From positions 14,577 to 78,576 of the forward strand of contig CAZMGH010000008.1 in assembly GCA_964565805.1 (NCBI GenBank): DNA of 64,000 nt, given 5' to 3'. Positions within the stretch are counted from its first letter, which is position 1, and the number at the start of each line of letters is the position of its first letter. Both the position numbers and the translations under genes were made by a program. This DNA comes from Catenibacillus sp964565805. GTDB taxonomy: Bacteria; Bacillota; Clostridia; Lachnospirales; Lachnospiraceae. Of this stretch, positions 46,025 to 54,243 are shown in pieces. A model generated the notes under the pieces. The model made no database searches. It had not been told where the DNA came from and saw only the letters and a list, made by a program, of their open reading frames with translations.

Positions 46025-46993
46025 TTAAAATTTCTCCAAAATATTTTTATTTAAGGCAGCATAATGGGCCAACTGCTGTGTACACGGCACATCTGAATAA
46101 AAATGATGACCTTCAAATTCACTGGAAATGTATCCGTTATATCCATACTCAACAAACTTGGGAATCAGTTCTTCATAAGGAATACACGGATCATGTTCAT
46201 CATTATCCAGGTAGTAAAATTTCCCGTGAATATAAAAGACACAATCCATAACATCCTTAAATTGTTCAATTTTTGCCGGATGATTAAATTTTTCCCGCAT
46301 CTCCCGGGCGTAATGCTTCTCGATTTCAGAGAAATCTCCATTCATCACAAGATCCAGCGGAGCATTTTCATCATGCATCTTTACAATCTCTTTCAGTTTT
46401 TCCGGACGGCATCCAAAATCAACCGCCTGTCTTAAATAAAGCTCATGAGGATGATACTGGAAAATTGAAAAGTCAGGCACAAAACCTAAATATCCTTTTC
46501 CTTCATTTTTCATGATCTTAAAATATTCCTGCCATACCGGAACTTCCGGATGATGCGGCCAGTGCATCTCAATGGTCAGCTTCATATCCAGAGCCTTGCA
46601 GTAAGGGATCATTTTTCTGTAAATTTCCGGAGAAATGGCGTGTTGGGTGCGAACCATAGGAAATCCTGCTTTTTTAGCATAAATCAGATCATTAAGTGTA
46701 CACTGGATGATCTCAGCCTCCGTAAGGTCCCGGTCGCTGCGGGTTCCCATATCAATATAAGCGGACCAGCATACCGGCTCAAGCTCATATTTTTCCAGCA
46801 GCCCTTTAAAGGTGGACAGCCACTCATCTGTAGGAAAAGGATAGTCCGGCACCATCTGAGCGGCCACAATCTCTATGCCCGTATAGCCCATATCATGAAC
46901 GGTCTTTAAGCAGTCTTCCAGATCCAAAACGCCGTGAATAAATTCTGTAGATAAACTGTATAAGGTTACACCTATTCTAATATCATTTTTCAT
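46025..46993 (-). CDS. C-glycoside deglycosidase alpha subunit-like protein (copy B, intact)
   Basis: 322 residues, xylose-isomerase-like TIM barrel of the C-glycoside deglycosidase alpha group. Four metal ligands are visible: Glu142 (TIEMHWPHH), Asp174 (VPDFSIF), His256 (YIHGKFYYL) and Glu292 (YISSEFEG). Comparing with the copy at 7269-8021 shows what that one has lost. ATG 46993 is taken because GGAGGG lies eight bases before it; an ATG at 46999 is too close. It follows the beta subunit gene by 14 bp. Family members cleave 3-oxo-C-glucosides of flavonoids; some relatives are sugar epimerases. Confidence 0.83.
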   Translation of the reverse strand: MKNDIRIGVTLYSLSTEFIHGVLDLEDCLKTVHDMGYTGIEIVAAQMVPDYPFPTDEWLSTFKGLLEKYELEPVCWSAYIDMGTRSDRDLTEAEIIQCTLNDLIYAKKAGFPMVRTQHAISPEIYRKMIPYCKALDMKLTIEMHWPHHPEVPVWQEYFKIMKNEGKGYLGFVPDFSIFQYHPHELYLRQAVDFGCRPEKLKEIVKMHDENAPLDLVMNGDFSEIEKHYAREMREKFNHPAKIEQFKDVMDCVFYIHGKFYYLDNDEHDPCIPYEELIPKFVEYGYNGYISSEFEGHHFYSDVPCTQQLAHYAALNKNILEKF

Positions 46994-47006
46994 CACCATG
47001 CCCTCC

Positions 47007-47423
47007 TTAAACAGCCATAATGTCTTTTGTACGGTCGCTGATCAGGGTAAGATATTGTCCGAAATATCCTGTATAGGGTACCCTATGCTTCATATAAACT
47101 CTTAGCTGATGCTTTCCCTTGCTGATGCCGCCGATTTGAACCACCCGGATCCTGGCCGGTTTCATTACATACCAGTATTCTCTGAACAAATCCGGAAGCT
47201 CATCCATCGTAAACACCTTGCCGTTGAGGCAAAAGTAAACATAGGTATTATCCAGTTCTTTGCCATCCACTTCAAATTTTAATTCTTCAATATTGCTCAC
47301 ATAGCATCCCCTGTAGGAAGGATACCGGATCTCAAAGGTATATCCTGTGATCACCCCATTGACCACTTCATTTTTAACAGGCTCGTCACAGATTAAAATT
47401 TCGTTATAGGCCACAAAATCCAT
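47007..47423 (-). CDS. C-glycoside deglycosidase beta subunit (DUF6379/CGDB domain), copy B
   Basis: 138 residues. FEIRYPSYRGCYVSNIEEL, FEVDGKEL, FCLNGKVFTMDELPD and FREYWYVMKPARIRVVQ follow the same strand order as copy A at 8018. The protein should form a heteromer with the alpha subunit encoded just downstream. ATG 47423 is preceded by GGGAGGAG. Upstream (47459-47486) is a 7-bp inverted repeat, ATATGGT/ACCATAT, holding the shared 16-mer motif. Confidence 0.82.
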   Translation of the reverse strand: MDFVAYNEILICDEPVKNEVVNGVITGYTFEIRYPSYRGCYVSNIEELKFEVDGKELDNTYVYFCLNGKVFTMDELPDLFREYWYVMKPARIRVVQIGGISKGKHQLRVYMKHRVPYTGYFGQYLTLISDRTKDIMAV

Positions 47424-47458
47424 ACGTTGCTCCTCCCTTTCAAACCATTTTTGTTCTA

Positions 47459-47486
47459 ATATGGTATCGGATTTTTTAAACCATAT
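47459..47486. promoter_or_regulatory. Candidate operator upstream of the deglycosidase B genes
   Basis: ATATGGT (47459-47465) and ACCATAT (47480-47486) enclose TATCGGATTTTTTAAA (47465-47480), a 16-mer also present before the system B lipoprotein (28075-28090, other strand). It is 36 bp from the beta subunit start and near the AraC-GH39 gene. Confidence 0.4.
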
Positions 47487-47633
47487 CTATTTTGTTTTTG
47501 GCTTTTTTTACATATCCGTATTTCATTTTTAGGATACGTGTTTTTATTTAGTCATCCAGGTTAAAAATCAATATATATTTTTTGTCATAATGGCCGTATA
47601 GGAAACTTCCTATCTGATCTGAGCAATCGGATT

Positions 47634-50054
47634 TCACAGTTGATGGATAATGTGGATATATTGAAATTCCTCAGGTTCTAAATCCGTTTCAAATTCCAGC
47701 AGTTCATTTTCTGCCATCACTGTCCGGATCTGCATTTCCGGCTGGCTGACCGCTTTAATGTATTCAATATCCTCTTTTGTAAGGGACATCATTTCTTCCA
47801 GATCCTGCCAGCACTTAAGCGCATTTCCGTGGTCCTCATTGACCTTATGGAATCGAAGGATCCATTTACCGTTTTGGACCCCTTCAATATGGTATCGGAT
47901 TCGTAAATTAAAACTGTCCGAAAAATACTGAGAAATAGTTTTCACAGAAAGCTCATCTTCTTTTAACTGATAATAGTAGTAATTTGGATGCTTGCAATTA
48001 TGGCATAATATTGTAAAATGGCCATGGCCATCCGTCGTCACAATGGTATTTTCATTTTTTTCCAGCATGACCCTTTTCAGATTCTTCAAAAAAGACATTG
48101 CCCAAAAGGCCGGTTTGCGGATGCCATCCCGGCTAAGCAGTCCTCCGCCGCCATTCATGATCCGATGGGAATCTTTATAATCGCCAGTAAGATCTGATCC
48201 AGGCCAATATGCGGCATACTCCACCTGATCCAGGCAATCCAGCATATTTTTTATGATATAAGCCCCTTTAAACACCGTATCATTGAGAAGATTCCTGTTG
48301 CTTACCGTAAAATTCCATTCTGTCACAAAAAGTTTTATACTTTCCATTCCGCTCAATTCCATATATTCCCGGGTCTTTTTAATCTGATGAAGAATATAAT
48401 CCGGATCGTATAACGGAAAAAAGGCTTTCATATCATCTTTGTGTACCGGCATCGTCGGATAGCAATAAATCGAAATGAAATCCGGAACCGTACCATGATT
48501 TTTCCACATTTGAAGCAACTCCTGAAGCGAATGACCCTTCTGCATCAGAGCAAAGCCTCCGCCGCCCACCATTGTTGCCCCGGACAGCTCCCGAAAAACG
48601 TTTTTCGTTGTGTCGAAATAGGAAAAATACTGTTCCGGTGACATTGAAGGATCATACCATTCCTCAATCATCCATCGGGACATTTCTTCCTCGCCATACA
48701 AAGCGTAATAATGATGCAAGAAATCTACAACAAATTCCCGGTGCTCTTCTTCACTGGAAAAAAAATTATCTCTTTTTGTGTCTATAATATAATTATCCGT
48801 ATTGCTCAAAATAATATCCGGCTTAAATCCTAACTCAACAAACGGATGGATTCCATTAGACACTAAAAAATCAATAATATAATCCAGCTTTGAAAAGTTA
48901 TATTTTTTCCCATTCTCACCCTTCTCCTGGACCATAAATAATTCCGGTGCCCAAATATCCCAAAATCTTGCGTATTTTATTCCCATCTGATTTTTAAACA
49001 GTAAAATCTGTTCCTGAATCTCTGTCAGCAAAAGATCCTTTGCCCGTCCTACATTTAAAGCATCTTTCCATTGGAATCCATAAGTATTTTGTCTGCGGCT
49101 GTCAATGTTGAGCAAAACTTCTTCCCAATTACTTTCACTTTTACCTTGGGGATGGTTTAAAACATACTGCTTTACCTTTTCTTCAAGCATATGCTGCTGT
49201 TTCTTAAGTTGAACGTCATCTTCCTGAGACAATACTCTGTTTTTTTGCCGGAACTGGACCGGTGTCATATCATATTTCTTTTTTATGGCCTTTCCTAAGG
49301 CCGCTGACCCGGCAAAGCCATTATCCAAAGCAATATCCAGTATGGTTTTATTGGTATTAATAAGCTCTTCCTCTGCATTTTCCAGACGAAGATCATTTAA
49401 ATACTGCAAAAAAGAGCATCCCAGCTGCTTTTTAATATACTTACTCACATATTCCTGGGTCAGGTGAAGATATTCAGACAAACCGTGAAGGCTGATCTCA
49501 CCATTATAGTTGGTATTCACATATTGAATAATCCAGTTCAGCCTTTTTTCATCCGGACTCTTTTTTGAATCCTTGTACTCCGGTTCATATTCAAAATTTC
49601 TTATAAGGACGTAAAGAAACCGGTACAATGTACTAAGAAGCGTTAAATAATTCGCGCCATCCCCATACTGGAGCTGGCTGATCAAACGATTCAAAATGCT
49701 TTCCAGCCTGCCGTATGCCTGCCCCCCTTCTGTCGTTGAGTTGCAGGCGATAAAAATACCATCTTTTCCCATAATACGGCAGATTTTCCCCAGATTTATC
49801 CGAATTTCAAGAAACAAAGCATCTTCTCCATACATAGCAACATGATACTTGTCTCCAGGCTTTATATACACAAAGTCGCTTTCTCTTAAAACATATTTTT
49901 CGTCATTTTCTTTTAATTCTACTGTGCCCCCCAAAACAAACAGGAATTTCGCATCATAGGTGACACCGGCATATCTTAAATAACGATTAACCATTGTCAA
50001 TTGAAAAACATCATCAATCTTCATGTGATGCATATTCAGATCCATAGTTTTCAT
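47634..50054 (-). CDS. AraC regulator fused to a GH39-like domain
   Basis: About 806 residues. Cupin-like arm (1-100), AraC HTH (about 175-275; LHLTQEYVSKYIKKQ), then a GH39 beta-xylosidase-like TIM barrel (about 330-650) and a beta domain. The barrel keeps the nucleophile in LFVTEWN (Glu579) but the acid/base NEP motif reads WYDP (Asp468 in place of Glu), so it is probably a ligand sensor, not an enzyme. The ATG at 50045 has better spacing to AGGGG than 50054. It probably controls the deglycosidase pair and the esterase gene next to it. Confidence 0.82.
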   Translation of the reverse strand: MKTMDLNMHHMKIDDVFQLTMVNRYLRYAGVTYDAKFLFVLGGTVELKENDEKYVLRESDFVYIKPGDKYHVAMYGEDALFLEIRINLGKICRIMGKDGIFIACNSTTEGGQAYGRLESILNRLISQLQYGDGANYLTLLSTLYRFLYVLIRNFEYEPEYKDSKKSPDEKRLNWIIQYVNTNYNGEISLHGLSEYLHLTQEYVSKYIKKQLGCSFLQYLNDLRLENAEEELINTNKTILDIALDNGFAGSAALGKAIKKKYDMTPVQFRQKNRVLSQEDDVQLKKQQHMLEEKVKQYVLNHPQGKSESNWEEVLLNIDSRRQNTYGFQWKDALNVGRAKDLLLTEIQEQILLFKNQMGIKYARFWDIWAPELFMVQEKGENGKKYNFSKLDYIIDFLVSNGIHPFVELGFKPDIILSNTDNYIIDTKRDNFFSSEEEHREFVVDFLHHYYALYGEEEMSRWMIEEWYDPSMSPEQYFSYFDTTKNVFRELSGATMVGGGGFALMQKGHSLQELLQMWKNHGTVPDFISIYCYPTMPVHKDDMKAFFPLYDPDYILHQIKKTREYMELSGMESIKLFVTEWNFTVSNRNLLNDTVFKGAYIIKNMLDCLDQVEYAAYWPGSDLTGDYKDSHRIMNGGGGLLSRDGIRKPAFWAMSFLKNLKRVMLEKNENTIVTTDGHGHFTILCHNCKHPNYYYYQLKEDELSVKTISQYFSDSFNLRIRYHIEGVQNGKWILRFHKVNEDHGNALKCWQDLEEMMSLTKEDIEYIKAVSQPEMQIRTVMAENELLEFETDLEPEEFQYIHIIHQL

Positions 50055-50185
50055 CCCCTAATACTGTATATTTGCCTGCCTCCAAAAAATAACAGTATCA
50101 TTATGGCATAGTACAATTTTTCTGTCAATGAAGTTTGCTATCCTATACAGGCTGCGCTATGCTATATAATGATGGAGACGTTAAA

Positions 50186-50220
50186 AGGCCATGCCTGCTT
50201 AAGTACAGCCTGCATGACCT
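50186..50220 (-). terminator. Terminator after the esterase gene
   Basis: An AGGCCATGC/GCATGACCT stem with one G-T pair, followed on the minus strand by TTTT, 19 bp past the esterase stop. Confidence 0.65.
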
Positions 50221-50238
50221 ATTAACACTTGTATCGCC

Positions 50239-51789
50239 TTATTTAAAGAATACCTGGGCCATATCATACAGATACAGATTCCACGCCTCAAAGGTATGGG
50301 CGCCGTCAGAGACAATAAAGTCATAGTTTTCTCCAACCTCCAGGGCATCGCTGGTTTCCGCGAAGTCCACAAGAAGGTTGTGGGTGGCCACATGGGGCTC
50401 AAGAGCCATATCATAAACGCCGTTCATGCTCAAAAGCATATTAATGGAATAGCCATTGGCCGCGGCTTCCTCAATGGCCGGAATAATGGTATCCGTTGTA
50501 TAACTTTCCGCTTCTTCAGTATCTGCGGACGGTCCGGCGGACATATTTCCAAACCAGCTGACAATATCAAGGCAGTTCACAACTGCTGAGCGCCAGGTTG
50601 TAATAGATCCCATGGAAAGTCCGGCAAATGCCCGGTGATCCCGGCTGGCAACGATCGCCTCATCCGTTGTATCCTCGGCATAGGTGGAGTACGTCCCTTC
50701 AACCACAGAGATCAGATCCCTCAGCTCATAACCAAAGGTTTCCGTATATCCGGTTAATCCCTGGGTATCCTCATCATCTTCATAGTATAATCCGGGAGTA
50801 ACTACGATAAACGGCTCCGCGTCCCCATTGGCAAACAGGTTATCCAGGATATTTACCGCATAGCCGGAGCCTAATTCGCCGTCAGACGTATCTTCCTGTG
50901 TAAACCATTTTGCTGCAGTGTCTCCGCCGCCATGGAGGAGATAAAGGACATTATACTGCTTGGAAGCATCGTAGTCTGCAGGCAGATACACATAAGCGGT
51001 CTTAGTAATAGGTGTGGCATGGCTTAATGCATCCCCGTCTTCAAGATCCTTGGCATAATAATAAGTATCATATTCGATGGCTTCCACGGTTCCCTTTGTG
51101 TCACAGGGCTGCTTATACTGCTCCAGTGTTTCATCATCGATGGATGTTGCCAGACCGTTTAAGCTGTCATTGCTTCTCTCAAAATCTTCTTCATAAACCC
51201 CTGCCTGGATATACAGGGGACGGGTGTCCTCTACATAATTTACCGGATCCGGTTCATCGCCTGGATCTGCATATACCCCGTACTCTGCGGGACAATTATC
51301 CGTTGTGAGCCACATATTCTGATCGATCGCATACTGGACAACCTCCGGAGCAATATCGGTCATAAATCCAGTATTATCCGCTGTCGTTGTTAATGTACCG
51401 TCCACATATTCCACTATGGCTACCTGATCCTCAAAAAACTGACACTGGACCTCAAAGGCTTCCAAGGCTTCATCTGCGGAAACAGTAGCTGTAAACTGGA
51501 TCTGAGCATCGATGACCATATAGGGGACTGTCGTCCAGTAAGCATAGTCTGTGTTTGCGCCATAAGCTGGCTGAGCCAATAACTCCGCCGTATCTGTAAT
51601 CACATTTATTTCCCCGTTTCCCCCATCATCCTGAGCTGCTTCTGACGCATCCTGACTTTCATCTGCCCCTTGCGTGGTACTTTCAGCCGCTGCGGTATTT
51701 TCTGAATTATCCGTTGAATTTCCGCAGCCGACAAAGGATGCGGCAGCGATCGCCGCAGATGTAAAAATAATAAATCCCTTTTTTAACAT
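50239..51789 (-). CDS. Secreted esterase lipoprotein, feruloyl esterase D / CE1-like
   Basis: About 516 residues. Lipoprotein signal with ASFVGCGN, an acidic linker, a region of about 150 residues of unclear fold, then an alpha/beta hydrolase domain: YNVLYLLHGGGDTAAKW, nucleophile elbow GLSMGS in AFAGLSMGSITTW, and a C-terminal His in VSDGAHTFEAWNLYL. This is the esterase D/CE1 pattern that frees ferulate or acetate from plant cell wall polymers. It is surface-anchored. ATG 51789 follows AGGAGGAG; an in-frame extension upstream has neither site nor signal peptide. Confidence 0.85.
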   Translation of the reverse strand: MLKKGFIIFTSAAIAAASFVGCGNSTDNSENTAAAESTTQGADESQDASEAAQDDGGNGEINVITDTAELLAQPAYGANTDYAYWTTVPYMVIDAQIQFTATVSADEALEAFEVQCQFFEDQVAIVEYVDGTLTTTADNTGFMTDIAPEVVQYAIDQNMWLTTDNCPAEYGVYADPGDEPDPVNYVEDTRPLYIQAGVYEEDFERSNDSLNGLATSIDDETLEQYKQPCDTKGTVEAIEYDTYYYAKDLEDGDALSHATPITKTAYVYLPADYDASKQYNVLYLLHGGGDTAAKWFTQEDTSDGELGSGYAVNILDNLFANGDAEPFIVVTPGLYYEDDEDTQGLTGYTETFGYELRDLISVVEGTYSTYAEDTTDEAIVASRDHRAFAGLSMGSITTWRSAVVNCLDIVSWFGNMSAGPSADTEEAESYTTDTIIPAIEEAAANGYSINMLLSMNGVYDMALEPHVATHNLLVDFAETSDALEVGENYDFIVSDGAHTFEAWNLYLYDMAQVFFK

Positions 51790-51820
51790 TTCTCTCCTCC
51801 TACAACAATATATTTTTTGA

Positions 51821-51891
51821 TGATACCAGGGGCTCAAAGCTATGCTTATTTGCGCAAGCGCAGCCCTCATAACCTTTTGACGCTGGTATCA
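51821..51891. repeat. 9-bp inverted repeat upstream of the esterase gene
   Basis: TGATACCAG (51821-51829) and CTGGTATCA (51883-51891), 53 bp apart, in the divergent region between the esterase and the AraC gene at 52049. It may be a pair of half-sites for looping by an AraC-type regulator. Confidence 0.35.
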
Positions 51892-52048
51892 TTTTATGAT
51901 AATATTGTAATCGGATTGACATTTTAAAAAAATGTCGGAAAGTGGAAAAACAGCCGCTATTTTTATGCATCCTTTACCTGTTTTTTCAAGAAATGGAAGA
52001 TTTTTTTCTTATCTGCCCTGTTTTGTTTAAAAAAAGGAGGAGGCCCTT

Positions 52049-54175
52049 TTGAAGCACACAGTTATGTTTTTTAAATTTCCGGAAAATTTCCCGGTTTCCA
52101 TCCTGCTGGATCATAATCCCGGAATTTCCACTCATCGCCATGAGGAAACAGAACTGATCATCGTTCTCTCCGGAACTATGAGAATTACAGTAGATACTCA
52201 AACCTATATCCTTCATCCGAATGATACCATGATTATTAATTCCTTTGCAGCTCATGCCATGACCACGGAAAGCAGCGGCGTGATCTGTTCTGTCCTTTTT
52301 AATTTTCCCCGGGTCATGCCCTATTTTAAAAGATACATTTCCACATCTTATGTATGTAATTCATCGCTATATCCGGATCAGGATGACCGCGAACTTTGCC
52401 GCGCTGTGGCGCGGATCGCCCGGCAGGCCTCCCGTTCCGCCGGAAACGGGGAACTGATGCTGTATTCGCTTTTTTATCATCTCATATATGTCTTAAATAC
52501 AAAATATGCCTCCCAAAACTCGGAAGGCCATACATCTGATCCAGGAAATCCCCAGCGCATACGCCAGGTCCTGACCTATATCCAGAATCATTACCGGGAA
52601 CCGGTTACTTTAGATGATCTGGCAAAAGTGATCCACATTACCCCTCAATATCTTTCCAGACTTTTCAGGGAATTTACCGGGGAGAGTGTGTTGGCCTACA
52701 TTACCTCTGTGCGCCTGAACTTTGCCTACCTGAAACTTTTTGACACCAATCTATCTCTGGAAGACATTGCTCGGGATACCGGGTTTTCCAGTGTCCGGTC
52801 CTTTTCTTCTGCCTTTAAGCAGGCCTATGGCCAGACCCCCGGGGAATACCGGAAATCCCTGTCCATAGCCAAAGAAGATGCGGACGCCGCCGTTTCGCCG
52901 CAAACTAAAGAGCTTTTACAGGCAGAAAAGCAGCTTTTTTCTTTTGAGGAAAGAGAAAGTCTCCCCACAACTTTTTCTGTCCTTAATGAAAAACACGAAA
53001 TTTATGAGATTTCTCTTTCCCCCGCCGACCGCTGCTATCCCAAAACCTCAGAAAAGATATATTTTGACTCTCCGGCCCATGCCCGGGCTTATAAGGAGCC
53101 TCGGCAGATCTCGCTCAGGCCCTTTACTAAAACTGAGGAAATACTCATTGCTCAATTTGCCCATCATCCGGATTTAAATCTCATGGAATGTTTGCTTGAA
53201 AGAAATGTTAAAGTAAGCCTTGTAACCGATATTCACACAGATAGTCGGCATATATCCCAACTTTGCCGGACGCTTTATGAATATTTTCCCGAAAACCTGC
53301 ATGAACGGATTGCTTTTTATTTTCTGGCCGGAAAAAATCTTCCCAGAGACATCCGGGCTGTTAAGGAACTTTTAAGTGAGATCCGGTCCGGGGAAAGACA
53401 CGTCCGGGAAAAACAAACCATCGGGCCTTGCCGGGAAGGTATGCCTAAAATCCTTTTCCCGTTAAACCTGGATCAACCCTTGAATATAACCCAGCTTCAA
53501 AAATCTCTTTTGTCTATAGAAAAAGCAGGCCTTGCGCCGATGCTTCTTTTACATTGGCCCAAACAGCATATTTTAAAAAGCTTTGACCACGAACTGGCTA
53601 TGGCGCAAAAGTTAAAAGCGCTAAAGGAAATTTGCGGGGATATTGCCTTAGACAGCGCTATGCTTAAAAACCCTCAGGGTCTGGTTACACCCTTTTTTCA
53701 TGCTGCCGGAATGATTTTTTCCGGTTACGGGGATGTCCTTTTTGAAAGTCCTCAGGCTTTATGCGTCCGTCATGGCGGCACTTATAAATTCCTGATCGCC
53801 CGGAACAATCTCCCGGCAGATTTAAATCTGTCCGCCAGCCAGGCGTCTGGAACACTCATGCAGGCCGCCGGAAATCCTACGTCTGCCGCCAGTCCGGAGC
53901 CTGCTGCCATGGAGCTGCATCTGCTTTCCATGGAGAACGGCAGCTTTGAGGCAAGGATTTTTCTCATGTCCAAAAATCATGGAAATCTCTATCAGATCCT
54001 CACAGGCTTTGGCGAGGACGCGCCGCTGACCCTTATGGAAAAAGACTATATCAACAGCCGCGCCCTTCCGGAATATGAAAAAAGAAGGCTGCAGGTCACG
54101 GATTCCGTCTGCCATATCACCCTTTCATTTCCATCCAACGGGATGGCCCTGATCCTTTTAAAAAAGCTGGATTAA
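52049..54175 (+). CDS. AraC regulator with long degenerate C-terminal domain
   Basis: 708 residues. Cupin arm with HRHEETELIIVLSG, AraC HTH (VIHITPQYLSRLFREFTG; TGFSSVRSFSSAFKQAYG) up to about residue 275, then 430 residues that end in a beta domain like that of the 47634 protein (compare LMEKDYINSRALPEYEKRRL with its LTKEDIEYIKAVSQPEMQIR). The barrel-like middle lacks recognisable GH39 acid/base or nucleophile motifs. TTG 52049 follows AAAAAGGAGGAGG. It is divergent from the esterase gene and probably controls it. Confidence 0.83.
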   Translation: MKHTVMFFKFPENFPVSILLDHNPGISTHRHEETELIIVLSGTMRITVDTQTYILHPNDTMIINSFAAHAMTTESSGVICSVLFNFPRVMPYFKRYISTSYVCNSSLYPDQDDRELCRAVARIARQASRSAGNGELMLYSLFYHLIYVLNTKYASQNSEGHTSDPGNPQRIRQVLTYIQNHYREPVTLDDLAKVIHITPQYLSRLFREFTGESVLAYITSVRLNFAYLKLFDTNLSLEDIARDTGFSSVRSFSSAFKQAYGQTPGEYRKSLSIAKEDADAAVSPQTKELLQAEKQLFSFEERESLPTTFSVLNEKHEIYEISLSPADRCYPKTSEKIYFDSPAHARAYKEPRQISLRPFTKTEEILIAQFAHHPDLNLMECLLERNVKVSLVTDIHTDSRHISQLCRTLYEYFPENLHERIAFYFLAGKNLPRDIRAVKELLSEIRSGERHVREKQTIGPCREGMPKILFPLNLDQPLNITQLQKSLLSIEKAGLAPMLLLHWPKQHILKSFDHELAMAQKLKALKEICGDIALDSAMLKNPQGLVTPFFHAAGMIFSGYGDVLFESPQALCVRHGGTYKFLIARNNLPADLNLSASQASGTLMQAAGNPTSAASPEPAAMELHLLSMENGSFEARIFLMSKNHGNLYQILTGFGEDAPLTLMEKDYINSRALPEYEKRRLQVTDSVCHITLSFPSNGMALILLKKLD

Positions 54176-54181
54176 TGGGTT

Positions 54182-54228
54182 AAAAGGCCTGGCCACGGAG
54201 TCAAACATCCTCCGTCACCGGGCCTTTA
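54182..54228. terminator. Bidirectional terminator
   Basis: An imperfect stem (54183-54200 with 54210-54227) between the convergent AraC and fbp genes, with A and T runs at its ends. Confidence 0.65.
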
Positions 54229-54243
54229 CCTTTCATCTCTGAT

